Assembly: GCA_964023275.1 (NCBI GenBank)
Contig: OZ029921.1
Location: 28,813,230 to 28,877,229, forward strand
DNA length: 64,000 bases
Reading direction: 5' to 3'
Source: Norana najaformis
Taxonomy: Eukaryota > Annelida > Clitellata > Crassiclitellata > Hormogastridae
In this document: positions 12,063-23,918 of the stretch, piece by piece
Layout: the number at the start of each line of letters is the position of its first letter
Numbering within the stretch: the first letter of the stretch is position 1
The notes under the pieces: model-generated
Databases searched by the model: none
Seen by the model: the letters and a program-made list of their open reading frames with translations, nothing else
Told to the model about the DNA's origin: nothing
Translations under genes and position numbers: made by a program

Positions 12063-13794
12063 AGTCAAAAGTCAGCTCAAGAACTAGGAGTTATGAAGTA
12101 AATAGAATTTCAACTGATTTTTAAAAAGGTTGACACTTTTGGACTCCTGAATAGATGCCGGAAGGCTGTTCCAGGCACGTGGACCAGCAACCAGCGACCT
12201 GAAATGGTTTTCTCTTCAGCAGTTATGAAGCAAATTGTAGCCAGGAAACGGAGACACTTTCCTCTTACACGTCAAGACTATCCACCATTGGGGTACATCT
12301 GCCCATACACTATGTTCCAACCCATGGGGCTTTCCCTCCCCTTCTACTACTTCTAGCCACAAATCCTACCACTTGATCAAAATATTCTGTCAGGAATTAT
12401 CTTAATAAAGATAATGCCTGTTTTTTTAAATTGCTCATCCAGTCTTATAAGCATCTGCCTGTAGTAGTATGCTCAACAGTATGTTATAGCCTTTAGTAAC
12501 CTTGTGTAAACGTAAAAGTAACCGTGTGTAAATGTAATTTGTGGCATTTTGTACCAGCAAAACTAGAGAAGAAGTGCATATGATGACATAAAACTACAAT
12601 TAAAATCAAACAATTAAAATTTAGAAATTAAAATACAATTTAGAAACGAAAGACTTTAAGTGTTGTTATCATCACGATTTAACTGGCAAATGACAATTTC
12701 CCTGTATGCACCCTGTTTTACTAATAATTGATAGAGAAATGTAATAACTGATCATATTAACTCTACTCTTCTATTTTTACTGAGTAGTAACTCACGTAAT
12801 CACTTCTAACTTGTATAATTTTTCAATGAGCTAAAACACTAAACATTACTGCAGTCAATTTTCCTGTTATACGCTTGAAAAACAAAAGTGCCTTAAGCAG
12901 TACTTTGGAATCTACACATCGAATGACGCATGAGATAAAAAGCCAAACAAGATGCAGCTATATACTGATGCCTGCTAATTATCTGCCTCAGCAGTCAGCA
13001 TCTGTCTCGTATGGATCCACTTACCATGCACGCGATTAGTAAGGTATTCCATTTGGCCACGACGCCTGCAGGCCAGCACAGTGCAACACCAGAAAGCCAA
13101 GTGCCATGAGGCAGAGACGAATTCAGTTTGTCATCAGTGTGCATTGCAAATTCCAAATATTTGCCATTATGGAAAAAGCATACTGCACAAAAAGCCTGAT
13201 TAATCTACTTTACATAAACATACATTACATATGTTACACAACATCTTATTTCACGCAAAGCTTTTTTGTGAAAAATGCACACAACACAGACTGCAATCAC
13301 TTTCAGTTGCTAGTAGCATCTTCTGCCAAAAGCTTAATCATGATTTCTATTCTGCTAGGGTTACTTAACAACCACCACTACGTAGATATTATCTAGTAGT
13401 CTAGGCGATATAAAAATATCGCCTTAAATTCCATTAAGTTTTCCCATGTAATCAAATATAAAAAAATACAATTTCAAAGACACTGGGAAGCGATATTTCA
13501 CAAATGAAATGCAAGAAATATGGATAACAACTGCTGTAATATCTTCAACATAATGTGCATTGTTTAAAATGGTTCTTTTTTGGAGTTTAGAAGTTAAGTA
13601 ATCCTTATTATGTCAACAAACTGCATAAAAATATTTTAGCAAAGCATTCATTATTTAGTAAATACATTTGCCTAAATCTGCGTGTAATAGTTATACAACA
13701 CTGTGGAAGATTTTAAATTCTCCTTATGCTTAGAGACTCAATGAGTTCCTTTGCATGGTTCAGTCATTGCTTTGCCAAGGCATAATTGAGCAAG
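12063..13794. other. No gene seen
   Basis: AT-rich. About 12130-12200 resembles a retroelement end (GAAGGCTGTTCCAGGCACGT). The rest is featureless to me. Confidence 0.5.
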
Positions 13795-13975
13795 ACAGAT
13801 AGGATAAAAGGATATGATAGGATGGAATAGGACAATAGAATAGGATAGGATAGAATAGGATATGACAGTACAGCAATGGATAGCATAGGATACAAATATA
13901 ATAAGATAGGAAAGAACAGGATTGGATAGGATAGGACAGAATAGAATATGGTAGCATAGGACAGGATACGATAGA
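13795..13975 (+). repeat. GGATA-type pentanucleotide repeat
   Basis: Imperfect GATAG/GATAT units over 180 bp; a short reverse-type cousin (ATCCT units) lies at 22515-22565. Confidence 0.75.
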
Positions 13976-14166
13976 ATGATTACAGTATGTCTGAGCATAT
14001 GTGTATAAAACTCTATATATATATATATATGCTCAGCCATAAAATTATATTTAGATCATGTTACATTTCATGAAGATCTTCACATACTTTGTCATGATCA
14101 ACAAAGTATCAAAGATCTAGATTCAGCTGGATATTCCTACAACTGAAAAACAAAATCAACCTAACT

Positions 14167-14259
14167 CGATGATGAACTGAACCAGAAACCGATGATGAAC
14201 TGAACCAGAAACCGATGATGAACTGAACCAGAAACCGATGATGAACTGAACCAGAAACC
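14167..14259 (+). repeat. 23-bp unit x 4
   Basis: CGATGATGAACTGAACCAGA plus AAC repeated four times exactly. Confidence 0.85.
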
Positions 14260-14688
14260 GCAGAGCAAGAGGAGGACTGTGCTGACGCAGGAAACCTGTT
14301 AGCAACACACTAAGAGACTCCCATGAAATTCCTCTCTGGATTTCCCAGCACACCTAGAAATCCTACAGCAAAGGTTTGCTAAAGGCAGACACTAGTGTAG
14401 CATAGACAAATACAATGTGTCCACCGGTAAAGCCAAGTCATGCCACAACTGAAATATTGTCTTTTTATGGTTGACGGCAAAAGTGGGTGGCTGTAGGTCA
14501 CACAGACTGTACTGTGTTACTCAACAAGTTGCCACTGGCCACATTAGATTTAAATGCAGAGTCAGACACTCATAAATTTGGTCATCACAGATGATTCAAT
14601 TCCCTGCGCTGTTGGTATGGTCATCGTCAACAACACAGTGAGTGCCTGTCAGGCATCTGTCAACAGTTGTTAAGGCAAATGTTCGGCT

Positions 14689-14719
<31 letters not shown>

Positions 14720-15297
14720 AAGTAATGCTGCCAGTCGCATTTAGCGGCTCATCACATGGGAACAATACAGAAACAATGGAAATAACATTAAAACTTAATG
14801 TGGCCAGAAGCCTTTCAGATATTATTTATAAAAGATGCAACAAAAATGCACAACAGACAGTGTGGCCATTCAGGGCAAAATGTCTGGCTTCTGACCTCAG
14901 TAAATTTTTCATTACAATGCAGTTTACACAAACAGAAATACAGAAACAATAGAAATACATGCTTTAAGTATTCTGGCTAGCGACTGTGGTAATTTTTTCA
15001 CACTAGTTCCTGCTTATGACAGACACGATTTTAGTCAAAGTATCCAAAAATTACTTTTGAAACGAGGAAAGCATTTTCTGATTGAAAAAAACTCCCAAAA
15101 TATGGAAACAAAAAGAAGGATATAGACAATTTATAGAACCAAGCTAATGAACAATGCAAGGCAGGCATTTGCAAAATTAAGCAAACTGATAATATGTACA
15201 CAAAATGGCACAGTGAGAGAATTATTCAAACTCTGGGAAAACAAAGTATGCCATAAAAGTCCCACAAAGCGGAACACATACCGGCATCCACACAAAC

Positions 15298-15575
15298 CAC
15301 ATGAACACCATAACCATTATCACCACCATCACCACCTCAACCACCAAAATCACTACAACCACCATTACAACCATCACCATCACTACCACCACCTCAACCA
15401 CCAAAATCACTACCACCACCATTACAACCATCACCATCACTACCACCACGTCAACCACCAAAATCACTACCACCACCATTACAACCGTCACTACCACCAC
15501 CTCAACCACCAAAATCACTACCACCACAATTGCAACCATCACCATCACTACCACCACCTTGACCACCATCCCATA
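15298..15575 (+). repeat. CAC/CAT-rich minisatellite
   Basis: Repeated CACCACCATTACAACCATCA-type blocks on a strand nearly free of G. It codes for His/Thr-rich runs in all plus frames, which is a composition effect. Confidence 0.8.
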
Positions 15576-15639
15576 TATTTACACAGCACCTCTCCACTGA
15601 TCACATAATGATCAGACAAGCAGCTTGGCACAAATGGTC

Positions 15640-15960
15640 CATTACTTTGTGTTACCACCACCAACCACTTCCTACCAGAGCTGCAATAATTATCATTACA
15701 CCCCAATCACCCTACCCACCAGGCTACCACCACCACACCACCCGGCATACCACAACATCATCAACATCACAATCACCCAAACTACCAGTCTACCACCACC
15801 ATACCATACCAACATACCATAAGATCACCAACACACCAATGACCCCACCTCAAGATACCACAAGATCCCCAACACACAAATGACCCCACCTCTCAGGGTA
15901 CTACCACCACACTACACTGACACACCACCACATCACCAGCACCACTATCGAGCGATGTGC
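15640..15960 (+). repeat. C/A-rich low-complexity tract
   Basis: CCACCACC and ACCACAAGAT-type words, including a small direct duplication (CAACACACMAATGACCCCAC at 15829 and 15870). Confidence 0.6.
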
Positions 15961-16325
15961 ATGGTATACATGGCAGGTGGTTTCTTCATGCTTTCCCATC
16001 CTTATTCCCGGCCATTACCTGGTTTTTCTTTTTCTTTTCTCTTTCTCTGGTTCCAGCAATTTGTTTCTGCCTCAACCAATGAAATGAGCATTATCAATTG
16101 CCTTCACTAACCAGCTAGCAAATACCACTCCTTATCCTTCGTGTCTCCTACCAGCACTCTATCCCCACTTCCTATACAGTGCTCCCCTCCAATTCCTCCA
16201 CCCCAACCCACCAAATGCTTTCCAAAAACTCATCACGGCTAATATGTTTCATCCACCTGCATTTCTCCAGGTAACAACATATCTGCTAAATCACATATTA
16301 AAGGTTTTGTGCCCACTAACGTCAG

Positions 16326-16510
16326 TTATTTGTCTGTCTGTCTGTAAGTCTGTCTGTATGTCCGTCTATCTATCTGCCTATATGTCTGTTTGTCTGTCAA
16401 TATGTCTCTGTCTGTCTGTCTCTCTGTCCGTCTATCTATCTGCCTATATGTCTGTGTGTCTGTCAATATGTCTCTTTCTGTCTGTCTGTCTGTCTGCCTG
16501 TTTTTGCCTG
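16326..16510 (+). repeat. TCTG repeats in 66-bp higher-order units
   Basis: The block TCCGTCTATCTATCTGCCTA recurs at 16361 and 16427, so the tetranucleotide tract is arranged in a 66-bp superperiod. Confidence 0.75.
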
Positions 16511-16854
16511 CAATATCTGTCTCAATCTTGCAGTTAATGCATACAAACACATATACATATAATACAAATACAATATTATATTTACAGATATATTATGAAT
16601 TTGGTATATATATATTATATATATACATCTGCATATATCATCGATGTGGCATCACATCTCTCCATGAAGTAGCTGGAGGCAGACATCTTCTTGCATCGGT
16701 TGTTTTTTGCTCTCAGCAACTCACGAATCTCATATGCACTCCATCACTGGAGACATCTGATGCTCGTACATGATCATCATGTTATGCTGTCAATTCTTTT
16801 TAATGATTCAACTCAAAAAGCAAGGCTCAGTGGAAGCAAAATTTGTCAAAATCT

Positions 16855-16930
16855 GGGCTGCAATACAGTAGTTAAATGGTTGAGCACTTGCCTCGTCACA
16901 TGGAGAATCTTGGTTCAAGCCTTCTCTAAC
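16855..16930 (+). mobile_element. tRNA-like SINE head
   Basis: TAGTTAAATGGTTGAGC (A-box-like) and GGTTCAAGCC (B box) are spaced as in a tRNA, but without a foldable acceptor stem. A tandem repeat follows immediately. Probably a truncated SINE. Confidence 0.4.
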
Positions 16931-16934
16931 AAAT

Positions 16935-17045
16935 TCCCCTTTCTGACCAAATCATCTTTTTGACCAATTCATATTTCTGACCAATTCATCTTTCTGACCA
17001 ATTCAGCTTTCGGACCAATTCATTTTTCTTAACTATTCATCTTTC
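16935..17045 (+). repeat. About 21-bp diverged tandem repeat
   Basis: Five to six copies of TTTCTGACCAATTCATC with changes; follows a SINE head. Confidence 0.65.
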
Positions 17046-17274
17046 AGAATCAGTCCTTCACTAAACATGAATGAATTCTTTGTAATGATTCCTTCATACA
17101 GAACTAATAAGCTGGAGCATCATTTGACTACAGAAAAATTGAACACTGCAATTATATGCAAAGATTCTGTCATATGCACTAAAAAGCGTTCATTCTTAGG
17201 TGCTTTTGAAAGGTGCTATCCAGATACATACAGAAATGCATACCTTCTCACACGAAAGCACTGATGTGTACCGG

Positions 17275-17530
17275 TAATCATAATCGTAATCTCGAGATTT
17301 CTACAGCGCCCAACGAAAGCTAAGTCGTGGGAACCAGCTTATTCACAGGTGCTCAGTCAAAACAAAATCGATAAGCAAAAGGGTTTGGTTCCAGGTCAAG
17401 ATCCAGGAGTCACGCAGTCAGACAGTCGGATGGCTACGGTGGATGGTGTTTGAAATTGAAGCGAGAAGAGAGATAAGGGAAAGAGGAAGAATCATGATAA
17501 GATTTTTGGAAAAGAAATGTTTTCAGTCTT
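17275..17530 (-). mobile_element. LINE family A 3' end
   Basis: A good reverse-oriented copy with tail (AATCATAATCGTAATC) and UTR core. The region GGTGTTTGAAATTGAAGCGA corresponds to the last RT codons and stop of the plus-oriented copies. Confidence 0.7.
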
Positions 17531-17699
17531 GAGTGAAAGATTAGCGCAGAAGCAGAAAGAGGTGAGTTCGTATGATGGATCAGATAATTGTAGCACAAGT
17601 TCAAATAATTCAGGCATTTTGTGTCTAGTTTTAAGCAGTCATTTGTATCGTTGATGATTGACTGCCAACGTTTAGCACATTCGACAATTTATTTAAACA

Positions 17700-17800
17700 A
17701 ATCAGTCGATGCTGATTTCACCTGACGGGCCGAGATTCGAATCCAGGCCGCAGAGGTGAAAGCCAACATGTTAGCACCCCAATGACCTTGCCACCTATCT
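17700..17800 (-). mobile_element. tRNA-like SINE head
   Basis: On the minus strand, GGTCATTGGGGTGCTAACAT then GATTCGAATCTC, an A box/B box pair at tRNA spacing. The body is not clear. Confidence 0.4.
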
Positions 17801-17904
17801 TCATGCACAGACATCTTTGTCACTGATTCATGTTCATTTCAAACAAGCAAATGTCTTTATTAAAACAGCAATGGCATCAGAAATAACTAGACTATAATCA
17901 TCAC

Positions 17905-18470
17905 GTAATCAAAAGAATAGTCTGTAGCATAATGTCACATTTGCATCATCAACGGATGCCTTGTGAATTATTGCAAAGATCAATTTATGATTAGCTGGCT
18001 CGTTCTGTCTGGCTAGATTAGCAATCTGAGTAGAATCTCTAACATTTCTGAACAGAACCAAACAATGTACATTGAGTCTAATGGTTCTGGTATTTTTGCT
18101 GTGGTAAACCAGGACTTGTGTCAAGTTTATCACACATACACTTCTACGGAGGCTAATCTTTGTAAAAATTTTATTTACCATTTCGCCTGTTTTGCTCGTG
18201 AGATTGTCAAATATCGTCTAACAAGAAGAGTCTTCTTTCCCATAGAAAATATTCAAGTCAGGAAGATCTTGATGAAATTGAATTTGGGGATATCTGTCAG
18301 ATCTGTCTTGATAAATTTAATAACACCTGATAATCTTTTTGATTGGAGGTTTTACCATGCGCGGCAAGCGATCTATAAAACGCCGAATAAACTGTTTACC
18401 ACATCCAGACGGTCCACTTACAACAGGATAAACAGGATGCTGCCAGGTAGGATCCACTGTAGAGAATAAC
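17905..18470 (-). pseudogene. Relic A32/FtsK-type packaging ATPase (Polinton/adintovirus-like)
   Basis: On the minus strand, a first open piece (ending at 18317) carries a textbook Walker A loop (GPSGCGK) preceded by HPVYPVVS. After several stops between about 18310 and 18182, a second piece (18181-17909) carries VNKIFTKIS, a VINLTQ motif and LVLFRNVRDSTQIANLARQ. That order (P-loop, broken Walker B zone, sensor-like TQ, then the VLFKN-RD-QI-LARQ block) is typical of genome-packaging ATPases of Polinton/Maverick elements and adintoviruses, as I recall the family. The Walker B zone is interrupted by stops and frame changes, and the end is eroded, so it cannot make a working ATPase. No polymerase, integrase or capsid gene was recognised nearby; a TA-repeat tract follows on the left of the reading direction (18545-18670). 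Confidence 0.6.
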
Positions 18471-18544
18471 AAAGGTCGTCTGATTAAATCAATACAAACA
18501 TACGTATATATACTGGTACATATGTTGCTCAACACTCAACTGTA

Positions 18545-18579
18545 CTATATATATATGTGTATATATATATATATATGTG

Positions 18580-18670
<91 letters not shown>
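18545..18670 (+). repeat. TA/ATATGT microsatellite
   Basis: Mostly (AT)n with GTGT interruptions; about 125 bp. Confidence 0.9.
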
Positions 18671-18829
18671 TATGAGTGTAGATTAAGTGCGAGTAAACAT
18701 ACGGACTAATTAAGCTCCAGCCGGTATACACTCAGTCTAAAGTGGTAAACTCCTGATGTCTAAGTTCTTAAACACCTCACAAATCAAGAAGGTGTGGAAA
18801 TTTCTATTGTTGTTTTTGTTATTATTCGG

Positions 18830-18905
18830 AATACTGGATAGTCCAGTGATTAGTGTGCTGGATTGTGTGGTCTGGGGTTCAAATCAAATCAAATCAAATG
18901 GGGTA
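18830..18905 (+). mobile_element. tRNA-like SINE head with CAAAT tail
   Basis: TAGTCCAGTGATTAGTGTGC then GGGTTCAAATC, followed at once by ATCAA repeats. The head is fused to a simple repeat. Confidence 0.4.
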
Positions 18906-19857
18906 CATGGCGGAAAGATGTTTCTACTTCTCTTGTGCCTCTAGGAAGAACAGATGACGAGGAAGAAGACTGGCCACCCACCTCATATGCCGAGGCTAAG
19001 ACGATGAAGTCGCTAACACTTCATAATCACGGCTGCTTCTCGGTGCCACCTTAAGGGTCTGCTCTTCTACTATTATTAATTAAGTTTGCACAGAAAGCAC
19101 GTGATCTTTAGACGAGTCCCATCTAGCTCAAGATGCGGAGTAAATGTTTGCTCGACACTCAACTGTACACTGTCAAGCTATGCTGTTGTCCAAGGCATTA
19201 TTGTTATTGTTATGTCGGCACTACAGACAAAACCGTGACATCAAGGTCCAGAGTTTTACTGTTATATTGTCTTCAGCGCCATCTCAAGAGGAGGGCTGAA
19301 GATATAATGTAATGTCCCAGAGAGGAGGTCCTTCTTGTGTTTCCTAATTCCGTGATGAGCTCCAGTCCTTCCTTGCTCCATGCACCCTGGTCTCCATGGC
19401 GACAAGTCACAATGGAGTGCTGGGTACAAGTGATGGTGGCATATTTCACCCATTTTGCAGATTATTATTTTTAAAAAATTTTTGCCCAAGGTACTTATGA
19501 TCCCTCGGGTTATAAACTTATTGGAGAAGAGGTAAAAACATCTGGAACGGCCGCTACTCGTCAAGTTCTGGCATAAAGTGCTGCAGAGAGCAATTGCATT
19601 GAAGTGCTATCAACTGAAACTGTCAGTGCCAAGCATCGAAAAAGATGTGTCGTCTCTCTTGTTTCTCCTGAGCCATTACTGAGACTTTGTCCCTGTGCTG
19701 TGATGAAGACCAGATCAGCATTATTTACAGGACCGAGGGTTTCGAAGGCCAGAGGGACAAAGTGGTAAATGGCAAGAAGTTGGCTGTATTTAGCATTTTT
19801 GTGAAAAGCTGCCTGCTCGTGACTAAGCTATTTGCTAAATAGGAAATTATTATTATT

Positions 19858-20345
19858 ATTATCTTATTATTATTATCATTCTTATTATCATAAAGTTGTC
19901 TAGATTTCCTGAATGAACCAGCTAATCATGAATTGATCTTTGTACCGGGCCAGCTGCTGCCCTTAAGAGTGTTCCAACTTCGGCCTTTAGGCGTGTTCCA
20001 GCTTCTGCCCTTTATTATTATCTATTATTATTATCATTCTTATTATTATAAAGTTGTCTAGATTTCCTGAATGAGCCAGCTAATCATGAATTGATCTTTG
20101 TACCGGGCCAGCTGCTGCCCTTAAGAGTGTTCCAACTTCGGCCTTTAGGCGTGTTCCAGCTTCTGCCCTTTATTATTATCTATTATTATTATCATTCTTA
20201 TTATTATAAAGTTGTCTAGATTTCCTGAATGAGCCAGCTAATCATGAATTGATCTTTGTACCGGGCCAGCTGCTGCCCTTAAGAGTGTTCCAACTTCGGC
20301 CTTTAGGCGTGTTCCAGCTTCTGCCCTTTATTATTATCTATTATT
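19858..20345 (+). repeat. 158-bp unit x 3
   Basis: The word CCGGGCCAGCTGCTGCCC begins at 19945, 20103 and 20261, so the period is 158 bp. The three units are nearly identical. Each contains an ATT tract, TTGTCTAGATTTCCTGAATG and two similar 26-bp words (AGTGTTCCAACTTCGGCC and GCGTGTTCCAGCTTCTGCC). Confidence 0.85.
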
Positions 20346-20528
20346 ATTTCTGCATTATTAAGTGCCTCTAATTAATTACTAAGCATCAGTCGATGGCACT
20401 GAGCAACTGCGAACACAGGACTTGCTCAAGGTCTCTACAACACTAACTGTATTTTAAGGAAGGAGGCTCGAACCCGTACTTTCTGGGTTACAAGCCGAAC
20501 ATTGTTACCAATCGGCTACCGTGTCCCA
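20340..20528 (-). mobile_element. tRNA-derived SINE
   Basis: Read on the minus strand it begins with a tRNA-like head: A-box-like TAGCCGATTGG and B box GGTTCGAGCC about 40 bp later. A body follows with ATCGACTGATGCTTAGTAAT, and then a tail with GCACTTAATAATGCAGAAAT. It matches copies at 32135-32310 and 55115-55295, so it is a family rather than a stray tRNA. Confidence 0.6.
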
Positions 20529-20649
20529 CGCCTACCGTGACTCTGTACTACAGATGAATAATCATAAAATTGTAGGTAATCTTCAGATTTAATCGTTGCA
20601 TAATTCACCACTCATTCTCCAGATGCCCAGAGCAGCAACCCTGCAGCAT

Positions 20650-20760
20650 CCTTCACTTCTTCATCGACATTTAACATCGTTAGCGCAGACAGCACCTCTG
20701 ATGAGTTCATCTTGAAGAGGCGCTATACAAATTTCAGATTACAATTACAGCTACAATAGA
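20650..20760 (+). mobile_element. LINE/SINE 3' end, family C
   Basis: Ends AGAGGCGCTATACAAATTTC then AGATTACAATTACA. It shares the GGCGCTATA...AGATTA layout with families A and B but has an ATTACA tail. Other family C ends lie at 26640-26715 (minus), 11958-12036 and 42285-42345. Confidence 0.5.
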
Positions 20761-21064
20761 CAGAATACAAGAGAACAGTTAGTAGCAATTACAAGCTGAG
20801 AAACACATCCCTAAGCGGCTCGCTCATCTGAAAGAAAGATTAAAACTGCCAGAAAACCAATAATAATTTATGCAAAGTTCTGTTTAAGAAATCAACGCAT
20901 CTGAGTTTTTTTTTGGGGGGTGATATCATATCTTACCAACAGCTAATTCCCGAAAGCTGTTTGCCGACCTTAACAGGCAGACCAGCGGAATTCCAACGGA
21001 TTTGCAGCTAAGGTTCAGACTGTACAGGCAACACCATTAAATGTTAGTCTAATATTTCTGCTTT

Positions 21065-21298
21065 AGAAACAGGGCCCACAGAATCATACCCTTCTTCCTC
21101 TTACCTCTCTTTCCGCTCCAATCCCATAAATCACCCGCCGTAGCTGCCACGCTGTCTCTCTGCCTGACTCTTGGATCTTGACCTGGAACCGAACCCTCTT
21201 GCCTATCGATTTTGTTTGCCTGGGAATAAGTTGGTGCCCGTGACGTGGCTTTCGTTGGGCGCTGTCGAAATCTCGGGATTACGATTACGATTACGCTG
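21065..21298 (+). mobile_element. LINE family A 3' end
   Basis: Copy of the family A 3' UTR with three ATTACG tail units at 21277-21294. It lacks the RT codons except for remnants at the left end. Confidence 0.65.
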
Positions 21299-21479
21299 TG
21301 GCGGAAAGACCACAAGGCTTGTTTTATATAGGATTTATAAATAAAATAATTTTATTTACATAATACACCAATTACATAATGCTCTGATATTCAAGTTGTT
21401 CAGTTCGTTTAGCTTGTTTCTGACATTTTACTGATGACTTTATTAATTTAATTCAATAGCTGATTCCTTAAGCTTACCC

Positions 21480-22320
21480 CACCCCTCGTCCACGAATTAA
21501 TTGCCCCGAGGGCACAGCTGATCAACGGAAAGCCAGAGCTTACGCTAAGTCAATAAGAGCTGAAGATAGGGCGTCCTTAAGTAAAGAAATTGGATCTAGT
21601 ATTAAGGGCTTCCCTACAGGCAAATGGCCATGGGACGCGGTCTCACCCACGGAAGTAATCAGACACCAGTTACGTAGTGCGGAAGACCAGTAGTGTCGGC
21701 CAGGCCACGTCATAAGATGCACAAAGCAAAGCGGTTGAATATAGCCTGGCGTAGGCTCGCAGGGCGGCGAACCTGCGCCCTGCACGTAAACGGACTGAGG
21801 CAACTCAGTGTCGTACGGTTACCGATATAAACTGGTCGGAGTGAAACGTGGGATAAAACTCCGCGGCTGCCTTTAGTCGGGTAGTGCCAGTCCCAAGTCT
21901 GGATAAAGGAGGAGGGCGACGTCAACGGCCTTTGATGCCATAAGATGTCGTTAAATATTTGAAAACTACTACATGGGATAACGTTACGAAAGCTTATCCC
22001 ACGGCTGACGCCGTTCGAGAAATTCGTCTGTCCAATCGTTGGGAAGAGACAGACTGATTGGTGCGCCTCCCGGCGAGTCATAACCGAAAACGTGGCTGTC
22101 TGGTACTGATGCTGAATCAGCTGATCCGAGAGGGGTTGGGCCCAAGCTGTTGCAAGATCCCGAGTAGTCTGGGTCCCGATAGTGAGTTGCGGCTGTGCAA
22201 GACTCAGAAAAGGACACGTTATATGGGTCTGAACCAAAGGGGTAATATTACGGAAGCTTACCCCACCAGTGCCAATCGAGAAACTGGTCAGTGCGTTCCG
22301 AGGAAAATCACAACTGTAAC
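21480..22320 (+). mobile_element. GC-richer repeat region with LINE family D block
   Basis: GC content is visibly higher than in the flanks. A reading frame near 21545-21690 (SLSKEIGSSIKGFPTGKWPW) looks transposon-like but is broken. The family D block is at 21899-21960. A motif of the type GGRTAAYRTTACGRAAGCTT followed by AYCCCAC occurs at 21976 and 22241, and in eroded form near 21468 (AAGCTTACCCCAC). I cannot classify the element. Confidence 0.4.
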
Positions 22321-22656
22321 TTTCACTGTCTCATACAAAAACTGGCTTAACAGATCCAGTTTTTGGGTTTGGACGCAACCAGTTGCGCGGTCACGAGACG
22401 GTCTGATTCCTATATCAAGAGTAGAAGAGGCAGTGATGTGGGTGGCTCCTGGTATAAAACTGGGCTTGTGTCATCTCGCCCCACAAAATTGTTTCTAGAC
22501 CAACTGCTACAATGTCCTCTCATATTTTATCCTATCCCATCCTATTTCATCTTATCCTATCCTCCTATCATATCTTTTGTCGTTAATACGACGTCTCCTA
22601 GGAAACTCGCCATGTCGTTGAAACACAGCTGGGCAATAGCTCTAGCCTGGTGCATC

Positions 22657-22763
22657 TGAAGAAATCCTTAGCTTCTTTTAGTGCCTGACAGCTTGCGATA
22701 GATCCAATATGAAGAAATCCTTAGCTTCTTTTAGTGCCTGACAGCTTGCGATAGATCCAATAT
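22657..22763 (+). repeat. 53-bp direct duplication
   Basis: GAAGAAATCCTTAGCTTCTT ... GATAGATCCAATAT occurs twice in tandem without change. Confidence 0.85.
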
Positions 22764-23559
22764 ACATAGGCAAACATAAACTACCATATCAGAAACAAGG
22801 CTAACAGTCTAAATTCCAAGAAACAACAAGGCCAAAAAAGTATGCACACTAAACTAAAGACAATAAATCCAAAATGAACAAAAAACCTAAAACAAGTCCA
22901 GAATATTTAGCAAGGCCAAAAGTGTAAAAACACATTAAAAACTTAAAGAAAACTGGAGTTAAATCAAAGACATTAAAGCCTCCTAATTAATTATCGTTAG
23001 CTTGTCTGGTTACCTGTACAGAAGATGGAATAAAGGACAAGAAAACACCTCCATAATGATGACACGTACTGTAGCTGACTCAACATATTCCCAAAAACAA
23101 CTGAAAGCCTTTCCACACCTTTTCCACAGAACTGCTGCCCACAGTGCTTTCTTTCAGATTTCATTTCCGCCAAGGCTAACTGTTTGTTATCTCAAAAAGC
23201 TGCAAATTTAAAAATCCCAGCAAATGGATCGGTTCTTGTCTCACAAATCAGATTCACAACACCCCCAACGGAGAAATTAGCAACATCCTGACTAGTGCCG
23301 TCTCTGAGCTGCACAAAAGCCAAACAACATTTGCAGGCACAGCTTCCGAACATGTAATTGGCTTGACGCCTTGCGTGTCAAGTGTCAAAGGCTTCGTGAT
23401 GAACTGCATTCTTTCATAACTGACTCTAAATGATAGGTGACACTCTTGGTGGAAATACGACCTTCCAAACGATCTTCTCAGTTATTGAGGAACTGAATCT
23501 CCAGTTAACCACCTGCAACCAAAAGAAGACAAATTAAATTTACAGTCTACAAGTGATTG

Positions 23560-23715
23560 CAGTGGCGGATTTAGCTATAGGGAGGGGGTGCTTTGCCCCC
23601 TCTTGGTTATGTGCCGGCAACCCTCAGACCAGACCCCTGTATAGTGGACCGCCAGAATGTGGTGCCTCTCTGCAAATGTTCTTTCCCCATGCAAGCAATC
23701 CTGAAGCCGCCACTG
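23560..23715 (+). mobile_element. hAT-like MITE (156 bp)
   Basis: Terminal inverted repeats CAGTGGCGG ... CCGCCACTG bound a 156-bp element without a gene. The 8 bp on each side (AGTGATTG left, TGTGATGG right) agree at 6 of 8 positions, as expected of an aged 8-bp hAT target duplication. The inside carries CCCTCAGACCAGA and GGACCGCCAGAATG, shared with three other copies. Confidence 0.65.
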
Positions 23716-23804
23716 TGTGATGGTGATTTAGCAATTTTCACCTTAACTTTTAATTTGTAGAACGTGCATCAATTATTTTCACCGCTTTGTCAATTATTTG
23801 ACCT

Positions 23805-23918
23805 GGCTTCTCCAATGGATTATGATTTTGATCACGACTTGAAGTGACCATCGCCTGATGCCTTCTGCATTATAATAACGGTGCTATAGAAGTCATTAGA
23901 TTAGATTAGATTAGAAGA
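23805..23918 (+). mobile_element. LINE family B 3' end
   Basis: Contains TCCAATGGATTATGATTTTG, GATGCCTTCTGCATTATAAT and GGTGCTATAGAAGTCATTAG, with four GATTA tail units. 5'-truncated. Confidence 0.65.

Noticed and set aside
15147..15608. His-rich 153-codon frame
   Set aside because: Low-complexity CAC/CAT tract, equally open as Thr-rich and Val-rich frames in other registers.
16855..18900. tRNA genes suggested by A and B boxes
   Set aside because: No complete cloverleaf with acceptor and anticodon stems; better explained as SINE heads.
21710..22237. 175-codon minus-strand frame
   Set aside because: Lies antisense to repeat sequence including the LINE family D end; no family resemblance.
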